DNA from: Acidiferrimicrobium sp. IK
Lineage (GTDB): Bacteria; Actinomycetota; Acidimicrobiia; Acidimicrobiales; Palsa-688
NCBI RefSeq assembly: GCF_025499425.1
Contig: NZ_JAIMCB010000012.1
Coordinates: 84,708-148,707 of the forward strand
Length of the DNA stretch: 64,000 bases
Direction of reading: 5' to 3'
Of the stretch, positions 1 through 8,688 are shown one piece after another. Within the stretch, counting starts at the first letter, position 1. Every line of letters begins with the position of its first letter. The position numbers and the translations under genes are program-made. The notes under the pieces are model-generated. The model did not search any database. It was not told where the DNA came from and saw nothing but the letters and a program-made list of their open reading frames with translations.

Positions 1-1
1 C

Positions 2-796
2 CTCTACCGCGGCCAGAACCCCTGGCCGACGGCCCGCCGTTTCCTCTATGGCGGGCACGTCGCAGCCCAAGCGGTGCAGGCCGCCTCGCGCACGGTGGAG
101 CCCGGCCGCCTCCCCCACTCTCTCCACGGCTACTTTCTCCGACCCGGCCAGATCGACAAGCCGACGATCCTGCGCGTCGAGCGGGACCGCGACGGCGGCT
201 CGTTCTCGTCGCGTCACGTCGTCGCCCTCCAAGACGGCGAGGTCATCCTCAGCCTGACCGTGTCGTTCCATCGCCCGAGCGACGGTCTGGAGTGGGAGGC
301 AGACCCGGCCCACGCCATGAGCGACCCCGAGCGGCTCTACCCGGCCAACCCGCAGGGCGTCTTCGGCGAGTGGGCTGGCGTGTTCGACTTCCGCTTGGCG
401 GCCCCCGACTCCGACATGCCGGTCGACTACTGGACGACCCCGGTCCCGATGCCGACGAGCATCTGGTGCCGGGCGAAGGCCAGCCCCGGCGATGACCCCA
501 TCCTGAGCGCATGCCTGCTCACCTACGTCACGGACCTGAGCAGCGGGTTCGGGGAGCTGGGCCTCCCGATCGTGCCGCCGTCGGGGGGCCCCAGCCTCGA
601 TCACACCGTGTGGATCCACCGCCCCATCGACACCGGCTCTTGGTTCCTACTGGACCTCGCCCCCGTGATCGTGACCGGCGGACGAGGCCTGTACCAGGGC
701 GTGGTGTACGACGGCCGGGGGCGACGGTGCGCCACGATCAGCCAGGAGATGCTGGCCCGCTCGTCCCAGCCGTCCCACCCGGGACCGGTGAAGTGA
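2..796 (+). CDS. Acyl-CoA thioesterase II (TesB-like), 5'-partial
   Basis: The reading frame is open to the left window edge, so the first residues are missing; 264 residues are visible. TesB-family enzymes hydrolyse acyl-CoA to free acid and CoA with two fused hotdog domains. Visible hallmarks are an N-terminal YGGHVAAQAV segment (first hotdog), SLDHTVWIHRP in the second hotdog and SQEMLAR close to the C-terminus, at the places of the conserved Asp and Gln of TesB. The stop TGA overlaps the GTG of the APH-like gene (GTGA), so the two are co-transcribed. Substrate chain length cannot be inferred. Confidence 0.85.
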   Translation, partial: LYRGQNPWPTARRFLYGGHVAAQAVQAASRTVEPGRLPHSLHGYFLRPGQIDKPTILRVERDRDGGSFSSRHVVALQDGEVILSLTVSFHRPSDGLEWEADPAHAMSDPERLYPANPQGVFGEWAGVFDFRLAAPDSDMPVDYWTTPVPMPTSIWCRAKASPGDDPILSACLLTYVTDLSSGFGELGLPIVPPSGGPSLDHTVWIHRPIDTGSWFLLDLAPVIVTGGRGLYQGVVYDGRGRRCATISQEMLARSSQPSHPGPVK

Positions 797-1854
797 CCTC
801 CAGCGGCAGCGACGCCCACGCCTTGGCTCTCGTCGACCAGGAGCGGCTTGGCGCGTACCTGTCCGACGTCGTGGTGCTCGACGGCCCGCCCGTGGTCGAG
901 GTCCTGAGCGGCGGCCGGTCCAACATCACTTATCTGGTCCGCAGCGGCGCGCACGAGTACGTGGTGCGCCGCCGGCCGCTCGGCACCGTCGCAGCCGGGG
1001 CCCACGACATGGCCCGCGAGCACCGGGTGCTGGCGGCGCTCCAAGGTCGCGGCCTGCCAATCCCTAAGGTCCACGGGTACTGCCAAGACGAGGGGCTCGT
1101 CGGCGCCCCGTTCTACGTGATGGACCGCGTCCGGGGCCGGGTGCTGCACCGACGCAGCGACGCCGAGGATTTGGCGCCGGCGTCGGCCGCGGCGCTGTCC
1201 CGGTCGACTGTCGAGGTCCTCGACCGCCTGCATCGCATCGACGTTGAAGCCGCCGGACTGGCCGGCCTTGGCCGGCCGGAAGGGTTCGTCGCCCGCCGTA
1301 TCGGGCGCTGGCTCGACCAGTGGCGGCACAGTGCGCACCGAGACCACCCGCTGGTGGAGTCGCTCGGCGCCCGGCTGGCGGTGGCCGTCCCCGAGTCAAC
1401 CGACGCGACCCTCGTCCACGGCGACTACCGGCTCGGCAACCTGCTCGTTGACGCCGACCCCGGCAGCGGCGGCGTCCCGGCGGTCGCCGCCATCCTCGAC
1501 TGGGAGATGTCGACGCTCGGGGACCCGCTAACCGACCTGGCCCACCTGATGGTGTATTGGGACCGCACCCGGGGGCGCCTCACCCACGAGTCGCAGACCA
1601 TCGCCGAGCATCCCGGGTTCCTCCCCTCGACGACCCTGGCCGAGGCTTACGCTGCCAGCAGCGGCCGCGACATCTCCGGCCTCGACTTCTACCTGGCGTT
1701 CGAGCACTGGCGGGCCGCCATCATCAAAGAAGGTATCTACACGAGGAGCCTCGAGGTGGCCGGCGCAGGGGCCGAGACCGACAGCGACACTGCGCAGCTC
1801 GGCCGGAGCGTGGCGGTTCATCTGGAGGAGGCCCGGGACATCCTGGAAGGCTGA
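793..1854 (+). CDS. APH-family phosphotransferase (ACAD10/11-like kinase domain)
   Basis: 353 residues from the GTG that overlaps the thioesterase stop. The kinase-like fold is shown by the Brenner-type HGDYRLGNLL motif near residue 209 (catalytic Asp) and the metal-binding ILDWEMSTLGDP motif near residue 236. In acyl-CoA degradation neighbourhoods this family, related to the kinase half of ACAD10/11, is thought to phosphorylate hydroxyacyl-CoA or similar metabolites; antibiotic resistance is unlikely in this context. A longer frame exists upstream but lies inside the thioesterase gene. The next gene starts about 100 nt downstream behind its own promoter. Confidence 0.8.
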   Translation: MTSSGSDAHALALVDQERLGAYLSDVVVLDGPPVVEVLSGGRSNITYLVRSGAHEYVVRRRPLGTVAAGAHDMAREHRVLAALQGRGLPIPKVHGYCQDEGLVGAPFYVMDRVRGRVLHRRSDAEDLAPASAAALSRSTVEVLDRLHRIDVEAAGLAGLGRPEGFVARRIGRWLDQWRHSAHRDHPLVESLGARLAVAVPESTDATLVHGDYRLGNLLVDADPGSGGVPAVAAILDWEMSTLGDPLTDLAHLMVYWDRTRGRLTHESQTIAEHPGFLPSTTLAEAYAASSGRDISGLDFYLAFEHWRAAIIKEGIYTRSLEVAGAGAETDSDTAQLGRSVAVHLEEARDILEG

Positions 1855-1881
1855 CCCGCAGAGCCGACGGCCCCCATTTAC

Positions 1882-1904
1882 TTGACGGTCGCGTCACCTA
1901 CACT
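1882..1904 (+). promoter_or_regulatory. Palindromic operator plus -10 box upstream of the Rieske gene
   Basis: TGACGGTCGCGTCA (1883-1896) is an inverted repeat TGACG-n4-CGTCA. Three bases downstream lies TACACT (1899-1904), a good actinobacterial -10. The same arrangement occurs on the minus strand at 7658-7635. The palindrome fills the -35/-10 spacer, where a bound repressor would block polymerase. The binding protein is not identified; TetR-type is inferred from the symmetry and the acyl-CoA context. Confidence 0.65.
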
Positions 1905-1960
1905 GGTTGGATTGGCTCCGGCGCTGGAGCGCCGCGGGTCCACCACCTAGGGGGTCGACG

Positions 1961-2953
1961 ATGAGAGTCCCGTTCACCTGGCGGCCGACCGGCTGGTTCA
2001 TGGTCGGATGGAGCGCGGAGTTCCCGGCGGGGACCGCCAAACCTCTTCGCTACTTCGGCCAGGAGCTGGTCGCCTACCGCTCCGACGACGGAGCGCTCCA
2101 CGTCCTCGATGCCCACTGTCCCCACTTGGGCGCCCACCTCGGCCACGGCGGCCGGGTCAACGGCGAATGCATCGAGTGCCCTTACCACGGGTGGGGCTAC
2201 GGGCCTGACGGCGTCAACCGGTACATCCCCTACGAGGACCGCCCCAACCCGTCCAAACGGCTGCGGGCGTGGCCGGTCGACGAGCGCCACGAGTGTGTGT
2301 TCGTTTGGCACGACCCTGCGGGCGGGGCGCCTCGCTGGGAGCTGCCCGACATCTGGAACTTCCCGGCCCACCTCCCGGGCGGCGCCGAGCAGTACTACCG
2401 GGCGTATCCGGAGCTGTCGGTGAAATATCCCGGTGAGCCGGTGCATCCCCAGGTCACCCTCGAAAACGCCCCCGACAGCGTGCATTTCAAGTACGTGCAC
2501 CGGGCGTCGGTCGACCCCCGCCTCCTCGACTGGAAGGTCGACGGGACCTTCTACAAGACCATCAGCGGCTGGCCGAGGCCGACCGAGCAGGACCCAGACG
2601 CCATGGCCCTCAAGATCCACGGTGTGTCCTGCGGGGTAGGCGGTTCCTACGCGGTGTTCGAAGGAAGCTGGCACTACCGCCTGGTGTTTTTCACCACGCC
2701 GGTCGACGACGAGCGTTCCGACATGTTCTATTCGATCTGGTGGCCCCGCGACGAGGGCGACGACGCGCCGGCGGTGCCTGCCCACTACCGGGAGCGGGCC
2801 GAGAAGGAGTTCCTCCAGACACTGCGCGACGACCTCGAGATCTGGCGCTACCAGGTCTACGTGGAGAACCCTGCGCTGGCCCAGCAGGACGCCCGCCCGT
2901 ACGGCGCGCTGCGCAAGTGGGCCCGGCAGTTCTACGAGGTGGAGCCGGCCTGA
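1961..2953 (+). CDS. Rieske [2Fe-2S] oxygenase, large subunit (KshA-like)
   Basis: 330 residues. The ATG at 1961 is chosen because an AGGGGG ribosome-binding site precedes it; an upstream TTG at 1907 would fall in the promoter leader. The Rieske cluster ligands are visible as CPH and CPYH near residues 52-72. The catalytic mononuclear iron site is the DSVHFKYVH segment near residue 171 (Asp, His, His). The family hydroxylates hydrophobic ring compounds such as 3-ketosteroids using electrons from a separate reductase, which is not encoded nearby. Its promoter resembles that of the four-gene operon at 7.5 kb. The 3' end overlaps the convergent acyl-CoA synthetase by 22 nt. The steroid substrate is inference. 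Confidence 0.85.
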   Translation: MRVPFTWRPTGWFMVGWSAEFPAGTAKPLRYFGQELVAYRSDDGALHVLDAHCPHLGAHLGHGGRVNGECIECPYHGWGYGPDGVNRYIPYEDRPNPSKRLRAWPVDERHECVFVWHDPAGGAPRWELPDIWNFPAHLPGGAEQYYRAYPELSVKYPGEPVHPQVTLENAPDSVHFKYVHRASVDPRLLDWKVDGTFYKTISGWPRPTEQDPDAMALKIHGVSCGVGGSYAVFEGSWHYRLVFFTTPVDDERSDMFYSIWWPRDEGDDAPAVPAHYRERAEKEFLQTLRDDLEIWRYQVYVENPALAQQDARPYGALRKWARQFYEVEPA

Positions 2954-4521
2954 GGCTGGGAGCCGGTCACCGGCGTCGGGCTGTAGCGCTCGACCAGCAC
3001 GGACTTGAGCACCTTCATCGTGGGGTTGCGGGGCAGCTCGGTCACGACCTCGAGGCGCTCGGGGACCTTCTGGGGCATGAGCCCGGCCGCCAGGCAGGCG
3101 GCCCGCATCTCCGCGAAGGTCAGCGCCGGGAGCGACGGGGGGGCTTCCACCACCGCGCAGACCAGCTCGCCGCGCTCGGGGTCGGGGAGGCCGATGACGG
3201 CCGCCGCGGCGACCTGAGGCAGCGTCATGAGGAGGTCCTCGATCTCCCTGGGGCTGATGTTCTCGCCCTTCCGGATGATCAACTCCTTGGTCCGCCCGGT
3301 GACGACCACGTGGCCGTCGGCGCGGAGGTGGCCTCGGTCCCCGGTGCGGAACCAGCCGTCGGGCCGGAATGACTCTGCGGTCAGCGCCGGGTCGGTGTAG
3401 CCCTTGGCCAGCATCGGGCCTCGTACTTCGAGGTCGCCGTCCACGCCGGCGGGGGCCGGGTTGCCTGTGTCGTCGAGGACCCGGATCTCGCAACCGTGAA
3501 CCGGCCGGCCTTCGGTGTGGGCCAGTTGCTCGTCGGTGTCGCCGATGGCGCCCATGGCGATCATCGGGCACTCGGTCATGCCGTATCCGTGGTGGATCTC
3601 GAGGCCGAGCTCGGCCTTCACCTGCCAGTACACCTCGGGCGGTTTGGGGGCGCCTCCGCCGGTTAGGGTCCGCATCTTCCTCGGGACCACCATGTCGGGG
3701 TCGCGCCGCCGCTCCTGGAGCAGCCCCAGGTAGTGGGCGGTGCTGCCGCCGAGGGTCGTCGCCCCGGCGCGGTCCAGCACCTTCACCGCCTCGCTCGGAA
3801 CGAACGACTCCATGAGAAGAGACGGGATGCCGGTCCGCAAGGTCATGCACATCTGGTCGGGACCACCGATGTGGGCGAAGGGGAACGGCAGGGCCGCCAT
3901 CTCGTCGGGCCGCGGCTGCAAGGCGATGCTGATGCCGGTCCCTCCGGCCATCAGCGTGGCGTCGGTGTGACGGACCGCCTTTGGCTCGGAGGTAGTGCCC
4001 GACGTCGAGTACAACCAGCGCACCGCGTCGCCGTCGGTGGGCGCCGGCGGCAGCCGGGCCGGGTCGCCTTCGGGGAGGCCGTCGTCGATCAGGAGCACCT
4101 GGAACGGCGTCGGGCTTTCGGCCTGCATGGCCTCCGCCATCGCCAGGTAGTCGAACCCCCGCCACTGGCTGAGCACCGCGTACCACTCGGCCCGGGTGGC
4201 GTGCAGCAGGGACGCCACTTCTCGCTGGCGGTACAAGCTGATCACCGGGTTCTGCACCGCCCCGAGCCGAGCCAGCGCCATCGAGAGGATCACCGTCTCG
4301 ATGCGGGTCGGCAGCTGCCAGGTGAACGCCGTCCCTGGGCCGACCCCGGCTTCGTGCAGTCCTGCGGCCACCCGCTGCGCCCACGCCTTCGCCGCTGCGA
4401 AGCTGACCGAGCGGTCGTGCTCATCGACGAGCATCGGCGCGTCTGGAGTCAGGTCGCTGCGCCGCTCTAGTAGGCCCCACATCGTCGTCGCTTCGGCCAC
4501 CTCCACGTAGCGCTCCCTCAC
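2932..4521 (-). CDS. Acyl-CoA synthetase, AMP-forming
   Basis: 529 residues; last gene of the minus-strand operon starting at 7526. The GTG start overlaps the stop of the LLM gene (GTGA). Adenylate-forming motifs in order: YSTSGTTSEPKAV phosphate loop near residue 172, GYGMTECP near 310, GWFRTGD near 390 and a C-terminal NPTMKVLK segment holding the expected catalytic lysine. It would activate a carboxylic acid to its CoA thioester for the dehydrogenase and hydratase upstream. Chain or ring specificity cannot be assigned. Confidence 0.88.
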   Translation of the reverse strand: MRERYVEVAEATTMWGLLERRSDLTPDAPMLVDEHDRSVSFAAAKAWAQRVAAGLHEAGVGPGTAFTWQLPTRIETVILSMALARLGAVQNPVISLYRQREVASLLHATRAEWYAVLSQWRGFDYLAMAEAMQAESPTPFQVLLIDDGLPEGDPARLPPAPTDGDAVRWLYSTSGTTSEPKAVRHTDATLMAGGTGISIALQPRPDEMAALPFPFAHIGGPDQMCMTLRTGIPSLLMESFVPSEAVKVLDRAGATTLGGSTAHYLGLLQERRRDPDMVVPRKMRTLTGGGAPKPPEVYWQVKAELGLEIHHGYGMTECPMIAMGAIGDTDEQLAHTEGRPVHGCEIRVLDDTGNPAPAGVDGDLEVRGPMLAKGYTDPALTAESFRPDGWFRTGDRGHLRADGHVVVTGRTKELIIRKGENISPREIEDLLMTLPQVAAAAVIGLPDPERGELVCAVVEAPPSLPALTFAEMRAACLAAGLMPQKVPERLEVVTELPRNPTMKVLKSVLVERYSPTPVTGSQPQAGSTS

Positions 4522-5444
4522 CGGCCGGCCTTCACAACGGCAGCCCCGAAGCTGTCGAGGGTGTCGCGTGCGGCGCCGGGGTCGTCGCCGCAGATGGTGC
4601 TGAGGATCCAGTCCACGCCCAGCTGCTCGTAGCGGTTCACCGCGGACAGATACCGGTCGGCGGGCCACGCGCGGCGCACGTCGAGCATGGGGAGGGCGCC
4701 GGCGACGACGACCTGCACGTCCGCAGGGTCGCGACCGGCCTTCTCGGTCTCGCCTCGCAGCTCGGCGATCCGGCGGGCGAGGACCGCGGTGTCGGGCAGC
4801 GCGGTCGTGCGGGTCGTGCCCACCATCGTCTCGCCCGTCGTCATCATCCCGATCCAACCGGCGCCGTGACGGGCGGCGCGGCGCAACCCGAACGGGCTGT
4901 TGCCGTGGATCCAAAGCGGCGGGTGCGGACGCTGCAGCACCGCGGGCAGCACCCGTACTCCCCTCGCCGAGAAAGTGTCGGTCTCCGCGGTGACGTCTTC
5001 CCCCGTCCACGCCCGTCGCATGACGTCGAGGTCCTCGTCGAAGCGGACCCGGCGCGTCGCTGGGTCGACGCCGAGCGCCCGGAACTCCGAGAAGAGGTAG
5101 CCGGTCCCGAGGCCGACGGTGACCCGCCCGGCGCTCAAGGCGTCGAGGGTGGCGAGCTGGTGGGCGGCGAGCAGAGGGTTGCGGTACCCGGCCACGAGCA
5201 CGAAAGTCAGCAGCCGGACCCGGCTGGTCACCGCCGCGCAGAAGCCGAGCGACGAGAACGGATCGGCGACGCCCTCGCCGCCGCTGTCAACCCATCGGGC
5301 CGACGGCGCCGGGTGGTCGGTGAAGGCCAGCAGGTCGAAGCCCTGGTCCTCGGCTCGCCGGGCGAAGTCGGCCATGGCAGCGGGGTCGAGGACCTCCGGG
5401 ACCCAGGCCGGGTCACCGATCGAGTGCTGCACACCGAACCTCAT
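4518..5444 (-). CDS. LLM-class (F420-dependent) oxidoreductase
   Basis: 308 residues from an ATG that overlaps the stop of the acyl-CoA dehydrogenase (ATGA); a longer frame upstream would run into that gene. It resembles the luciferase-like TIM barrel: N-terminal MRFGVQHS strand, FTDHPAPSA after the second strand, GTGYLFSEF and PLWIHGNSP, typical of actinobacterial F420 enzymes named TIGR03619-like in annotations. FMN use cannot be excluded. Its place between an acyl-CoA dehydrogenase and an acyl-CoA synthetase suggests a redox step in lipid or steroid catabolism. Confidence 0.82.
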   Translation of the reverse strand: MRFGVQHSIGDPAWVPEVLDPAAMADFARRAEDQGFDLLAFTDHPAPSARWVDSGGEGVADPFSSLGFCAAVTSRVRLLTFVLVAGYRNPLLAAHQLATLDALSAGRVTVGLGTGYLFSEFRALGVDPATRRVRFDEDLDVMRRAWTGEDVTAETDTFSARGVRVLPAVLQRPHPPLWIHGNSPFGLRRAARHGAGWIGMMTTGETMVGTTRTTALPDTAVLARRIAELRGETEKAGRDPADVQVVVAGALPMLDVRRAWPADRYLSAVNRYEQLGVDWILSTICGDDPGAARDTLDSFGAAVVKAGR

Positions 5445-6673
5445 CGGCTGCTTCCTGGTGCCGGCGGCTCGCGCGGCAAGCCGAGCACCTTCTCGGCGAG
5501 GATCCCCCGCTGCACCTCCGACGTCCCGGCGTAGATCGTGTCGGCCACGCCGTTGTAGAGGGCGCCGACCCACGAGGCCGTCGAGTTGGGGGCGCCGGGG
5601 TCGTCGGCGCGGTAGCCGCGAAGAGGGGCTCGGCCCTCCACGACCATGGCTCGGGCGCCGAGCACGTCGACGGCCAGCCTGGTCACGTCACGGTGGTACT
5701 CGGACCAGTACAGCTTGGAGATGGACGCCTCGGGACCGATGACGCCAGTCGAGAGGACGCCGGTCAGGATCCGGTAACCGAGGAAGCGCATGGTCTCGAC
5801 CCGCACGTAGGCGTCGATCAGGCGGTCACGCAGCACCGGGTCGCCGATGACCCCCGATTCCCTCGCCATCGCCACCAGCCGGTCCCACTCGGCCCTGAAC
5901 TGCACGGGGTTGGTGGCCGCCTCGTCGCCTCGCTCCAACCCTAGGAGGCTCTGGGCTACGGCCCACCCGTCGTTTACCGCCCCCACCACATTGTCGGCGT
6001 CGGTGCACGCCGCGTTGAAGAAAACGGCGTTGAAGTCAGCCCGGCCTCCCATCATGCGGAGGGGCCTGACCTCCACGCCGGGCTGGTCCAAGGGGACCAG
6101 CAAAAGGGTCAGGCCTTTGTGCTTGGGGGCGTCGGGATCGGTGCGCACCAGCAGGAAGATCCAGTTGGCCTCCCGAGCCCTGGTCTGCCAGATCTTCTGC
6201 CCGTCGATGCGCCAGGAGTCGCCGTCGAGCACGGCCCGGGTGCGCAGCCCGGCCAGGTCGGAGCCGGCGTCGGGCTCGGAGTACCCCTGGCACCAGCGGT
6301 CCTCGCCAGAGAGGATGCGCGGCAAGAACCGCTGCTTTTGCGCCTCGGTCCCCCACCGCAGCAGGGTGTTGCCCACCATCTTGACGCTGAAGGTGTCGTT
6401 GGGGCCCATGGCCGGCACCCCGGCTCTGGCCATCTCCTCGACGAGGACGACCTGCTCCACTTTGGACAGCCCCGCGCCGCCGTACTCCTTCGGCCACGAC
6501 AGCCCCAAGAAGCCGTGCTGGTGGAGCGTGGCGCGCCAGCGGTCGGTGAACGCCATGGCCTCGTCGTGGGTCAGGGCGCCTATCCCGGTCCAGTTCTCGG
6601 GCAGGTGCTCGTCGAGGAAGGACCGCACCTCGGCGCGAAACGCCTCGGCCTGTGCGCTGTAGCGGGGGTTCAT
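5441..6673 (-). CDS. Acyl-CoA dehydrogenase (FadE-type, no canonical catalytic Glu)
   Basis: 410 residues, the normal ACAD length. The FAD/substrate signature YSEPDAGSDLAG and the C-terminal YAGTSEVQRGILAE are visible. Where medium-chain ACADs carry the catalytic base (YEGT), this one has YAGT, as in steroid-type FadE proteins that work as heteromers or use another base. Second gene of the operon: 16 nt after the hydratase and overlapping the LLM gene by 4 nt. It would introduce a 2,3 double bond in an acyl-CoA, passing electrons to an electron-transfer flavoprotein not encoded here. Confidence 0.87.
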   Translation of the reverse strand: MNPRYSAQAEAFRAEVRSFLDEHLPENWTGIGALTHDEAMAFTDRWRATLHQHGFLGLSWPKEYGGAGLSKVEQVVLVEEMARAGVPAMGPNDTFSVKMVGNTLLRWGTEAQKQRFLPRILSGEDRWCQGYSEPDAGSDLAGLRTRAVLDGDSWRIDGQKIWQTRAREANWIFLLVRTDPDAPKHKGLTLLLVPLDQPGVEVRPLRMMGGRADFNAVFFNAACTDADNVVGAVNDGWAVAQSLLGLERGDEAATNPVQFRAEWDRLVAMARESGVIGDPVLRDRLIDAYVRVETMRFLGYRILTGVLSTGVIGPEASISKLYWSEYHRDVTRLAVDVLGARAMVVEGRAPLRGYRADDPGAPNSTASWVGALYNGVADTIYAGTSEVQRGILAEKVLGLPREPPAPGSSR

Positions 6674-6689
6674 CGTGATCGACCGGTCC

Positions 6690-7526
6690 TCATTGCGCGG
6701 CGAACGGCGGCAGTGGAGGCAGCCAGGCGTCGGCCGCCAGCGGCGAGAACTCCGGCGGCCGCTTGGCCACGAACGCCGCGACGCCTTCGGCGAAGTCCGG
6801 GTTGGTCGGGCGGTTGAGGTCGCGCATGGCAGCGAACCACCCTTCGTTGGCCTCGGTGTAGCCGCGGCTCAGATCGCCCCAAACCTGCCGGCGGATGGCC
6901 GCCATCGATCGAGGCGAGCAGGTGGCGGCGAGCGTCTCGGCGTAGGCGGTGGCCTCCCCGAGGACCGAGTCGGCGTCGCAGACCCGGCTCACCAGGCCGA
7001 TCGCCTTTGCCTCTTCGGCCTCGACGGGGCGCGCCGACAACAGCAGGTCCAGGGCCATCTCCACTCCGACCAGGCGCGGCATTATCCACGACAGCCCGTG
7101 CTCGGCGGGGACGCCGAGCTTGGCGTACGCCGTGGAAAGCCGAGCGCCGCGCGCCATAAAGCGGACGTCGCAGACCAAAGCCTGCACCAGGCCGATCCCG
7201 GCGCAGGCACCGTTTATCGCGGCGATCATCGGCTTGGGCACCGTCCATGCGTAGTGCTGGGACCGGCGCCCTTCCAGACGCAGGCCGGTGTCCCCGGCGG
7301 CGTCCACGAGCCGCTCGGAGTCCAAGCCAGGACAAAACCAGCGCCCCGCCCCGGTCACGACGACCGCCCGGACATCCCGGTCCGCCGACGCCCGGTCCAG
7401 CGCCGCGAAGTACTGGCGCTCCATGTCGGGGCTCCAGGCGTTGCGCCGCTCCTGGTGGTCGAGGGTGATCGTGGCCACGCTCGCGGCGACGTCGTAACCC
7501 ACGACGCTCGAGGCGTCACCGGCCAA
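6690..7526 (-). CDS. Enoyl-CoA hydratase/isomerase (crotonase family)
   Basis: 278 residues; first gene of the four-gene catabolic operon. The start is TTG, the only start codon before the upstream stop, with GAGGG six bases ahead. Crotonase features are NAWSPDM near the N-terminus, the first oxyanion-hole segment CPGLDSERL and INGACAGIGLVQALVCDVRF, followed by GVPAEHGLSWIMPRLVG where the acid/base residues usually lie. It hydrates the enoyl-CoA made by the adjacent dehydrogenase. The 3' half has the usual C-terminal helices. Precise substrate unknown. Confidence 0.85.
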   Translation of the reverse strand: MAGDASSVVGYDVAASVATITLDHQERRNAWSPDMERQYFAALDRASADRDVRAVVVTGAGRWFCPGLDSERLVDAAGDTGLRLEGRRSQHYAWTVPKPMIAAINGACAGIGLVQALVCDVRFMARGARLSTAYAKLGVPAEHGLSWIMPRLVGVEMALDLLLSARPVEAEEAKAIGLVSRVCDADSVLGEATAYAETLAATCSPRSMAAIRRQVWGDLSRGYTEANEGWFAAMRDLNRPTNPDFAEGVAAFVAKRPPEFSPLAADAWLPPLPPFAAQ

Positions 7527-7634
7527 AGGAAAACCCTCGGTTCCGGCGGCTAAGACCCCCGAGCCGTTGGAGCGCGTTGTGGAATGCTGGCTGGATGCGG
7601 GACACCAATCCCCCTTGGCTGGTCCGTCGACAGC

Positions 7635-7658
7635 ACTCTAGTTGACGGGACCGTCAAC
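7635..7658 (-). promoter_or_regulatory. Palindromic operator plus -10 box of the hydratase operon
   Basis: GTTGACGGGACCGTCAAC (7641-7658) is a perfect 8-2-8 inverted repeat. On the minus strand it is followed at once by TAGAGT (7640-7635), a TAnnnT -10. The predicted transcript starts near 7628, about 100 nt before the TTG at 7526. The element matches the one at 1882 in sequence and in position relative to the -10. The remaining bases of the 380-nt gap 7527-7906 hold only the small frame 7674-7871. Confidence 0.7.
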
Positions 7659-7673
7659 CCCGCGGGAAGGTTC

Positions 7674-7871
7674 TCAGGCGGTCGGCGGCGATCCCCCCTG
7701 TTGGGACAGCCAGGTCCCGAAGCGCTCGTAGTGGTCGGCGCTTCGGCTGATCCAGACCCCGGTGCCGGCGGCCAGGATCGCACCCGAGGACCGCAGCAGG
7801 ATCTCCGCGGAGATGTGCCATTTGCGCCGTTCCCGAGCCGGCACCGCTGCGAGAGCTGGCACGACCGGCAC
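7674..7871 (-). CDS. Small hypothetical protein
   Basis: 65 residues from a GTG, between map and the operator of the hydratase operon. I do not recognise it. From the AAATGG codons onward nearly all codons end in G or C, as in neighbouring genes, which supports translation; the first 17 codons look less coding. The middle is hydrophobic (SSGAILAAGTGVWI), followed by a polar RSADHYERFGTWLSQQ stretch. It could instead be the remnant of a longer gene. Confidence 0.35.
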   Translation of the reverse strand: MPVVPALAAVPARERRKWHISAEILLRSSGAILAAGTGVWISRSADHYERFGTWLSQQGGSPPTA

Positions 7872-7906
7872 AGGTGGACGCCTCCGGGTCCCACACCGGA
7901 CGGGGC

Positions 7907-8650
7907 TCAGTTGGCGACAGTGAGGACCTCGGGGCCGTCGTCGGTGACGACGATGGTGTGCTCAAAGTGGGCGGAGAGGCTGCCGTCCGCGGTGACCACT
8001 CCCCACCCGTCGGGGAGGGTGCGGGTCTCGGGGCCGCCGACGTTGACCATCGGCTCGACCGCGAACACCATCCCCTCTTTCAGCTTGGGGCCGGGGGTGC
8101 CCGGCCAGTAGTTGGGGACCTGCGGGTCCTCGTGCATGCGGGTGCCGATGGCGTGGCCCACGTACTCGCGCACCACCGAGTAGCCGGCGCCTTCGGCGAC
8201 GGTCTGCACGGCCAGGCCGATGTCGTGGAGGCGGTGGCCGGCGACCATCTGCTCGATGCCGGCCCACAGGCTGTCCTCGGTGACCCGCAGCAGCTTCTCG
8301 GCGTCGGGGCTGATCTGGCCGACACCCATCGTGAACGCGGCGTCGCCGTGGTAGCCCTCGACGATCGCCCCGCAGTCGATGGAGATGATGTCGCCTTCCT
8401 CCAGCCGGTAGTCGCCGGGGATGCCGTGCACGATCATGTCGTTGGGCGACGCGCAGATGACCGCCGGGAACCCGTGGTAGTTGAGGAAGTTGGATCGGGC
8501 GTGGCGCCGCTCGAGGACGTCGCGGGCGACCCGGTCGAGTTCGGCGGTGGTCACCCCGGGCTTGGCCGCGGCGCGCGTGGCGTGGTGCATCTCGGCGACC
8601 ACTCGGCCTGCCCGCCGCATCTTGTCGATCTCGTCTTTGTCGCGGCGCAT
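7907..8650 (-). CDS. map: Methionine aminopeptidase type I
   Basis: 247 residues, standard for a type I enzyme without N-terminal extension. It removes the initiator methionine from nascent chains. All five metal ligands are recognisable: Asp in IISIDCGAI, Asp in HGDAAFT, His in YVGHAIGTRMHE, Glu in FAVEPMV and Glu in AHFEHTI; the substrate His lies in NDMIVHG. The ATG at 8650 begins MRRDKDEID. In many Actinobacteria map follows adk directly; here a LysE-type gene sits between them, 38 nt upstream. Confidence 0.95.
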   Translation of the reverse strand: MRRDKDEIDKMRRAGRVVAEMHHATRAAAKPGVTTAELDRVARDVLERRHARSNFLNYHGFPAVICASPNDMIVHGIPGDYRLEEGDIISIDCGAIVEGYHGDAAFTMGVGQISPDAEKLLRVTEDSLWAGIEQMVAGHRLHDIGLAVQTVAEGAGYSVVREYVGHAIGTRMHEDPQVPNYWPGTPGPKLKEGMVFAVEPMVNVGGPETRTLPDGWGVVTADGSLSAHFEHTIVVTDDGPEVLTVAN

Positions 8651-8688
8651 GCTCCCAGTGTGGCCCACCGGGGCCGGCAACGGCGGGC

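Noticed and set aside
793..1854. Aminoglycoside resistance by the APH-family protein
   Set aside because: Overlap with a thioesterase gene and the acyl-CoA context fit the ACAD10/11-like metabolic branch; nothing points to drug resistance.
1898..5010. Very long open frames on the minus strand across the Rieske and synthetase genes (up to 828 codons)
   Set aside because: They are antisense or shifted shadows of real genes in very GC-rich DNA: composition is Arg/Pro/Gly/His-rich without motifs, and the true frames have clear domains.
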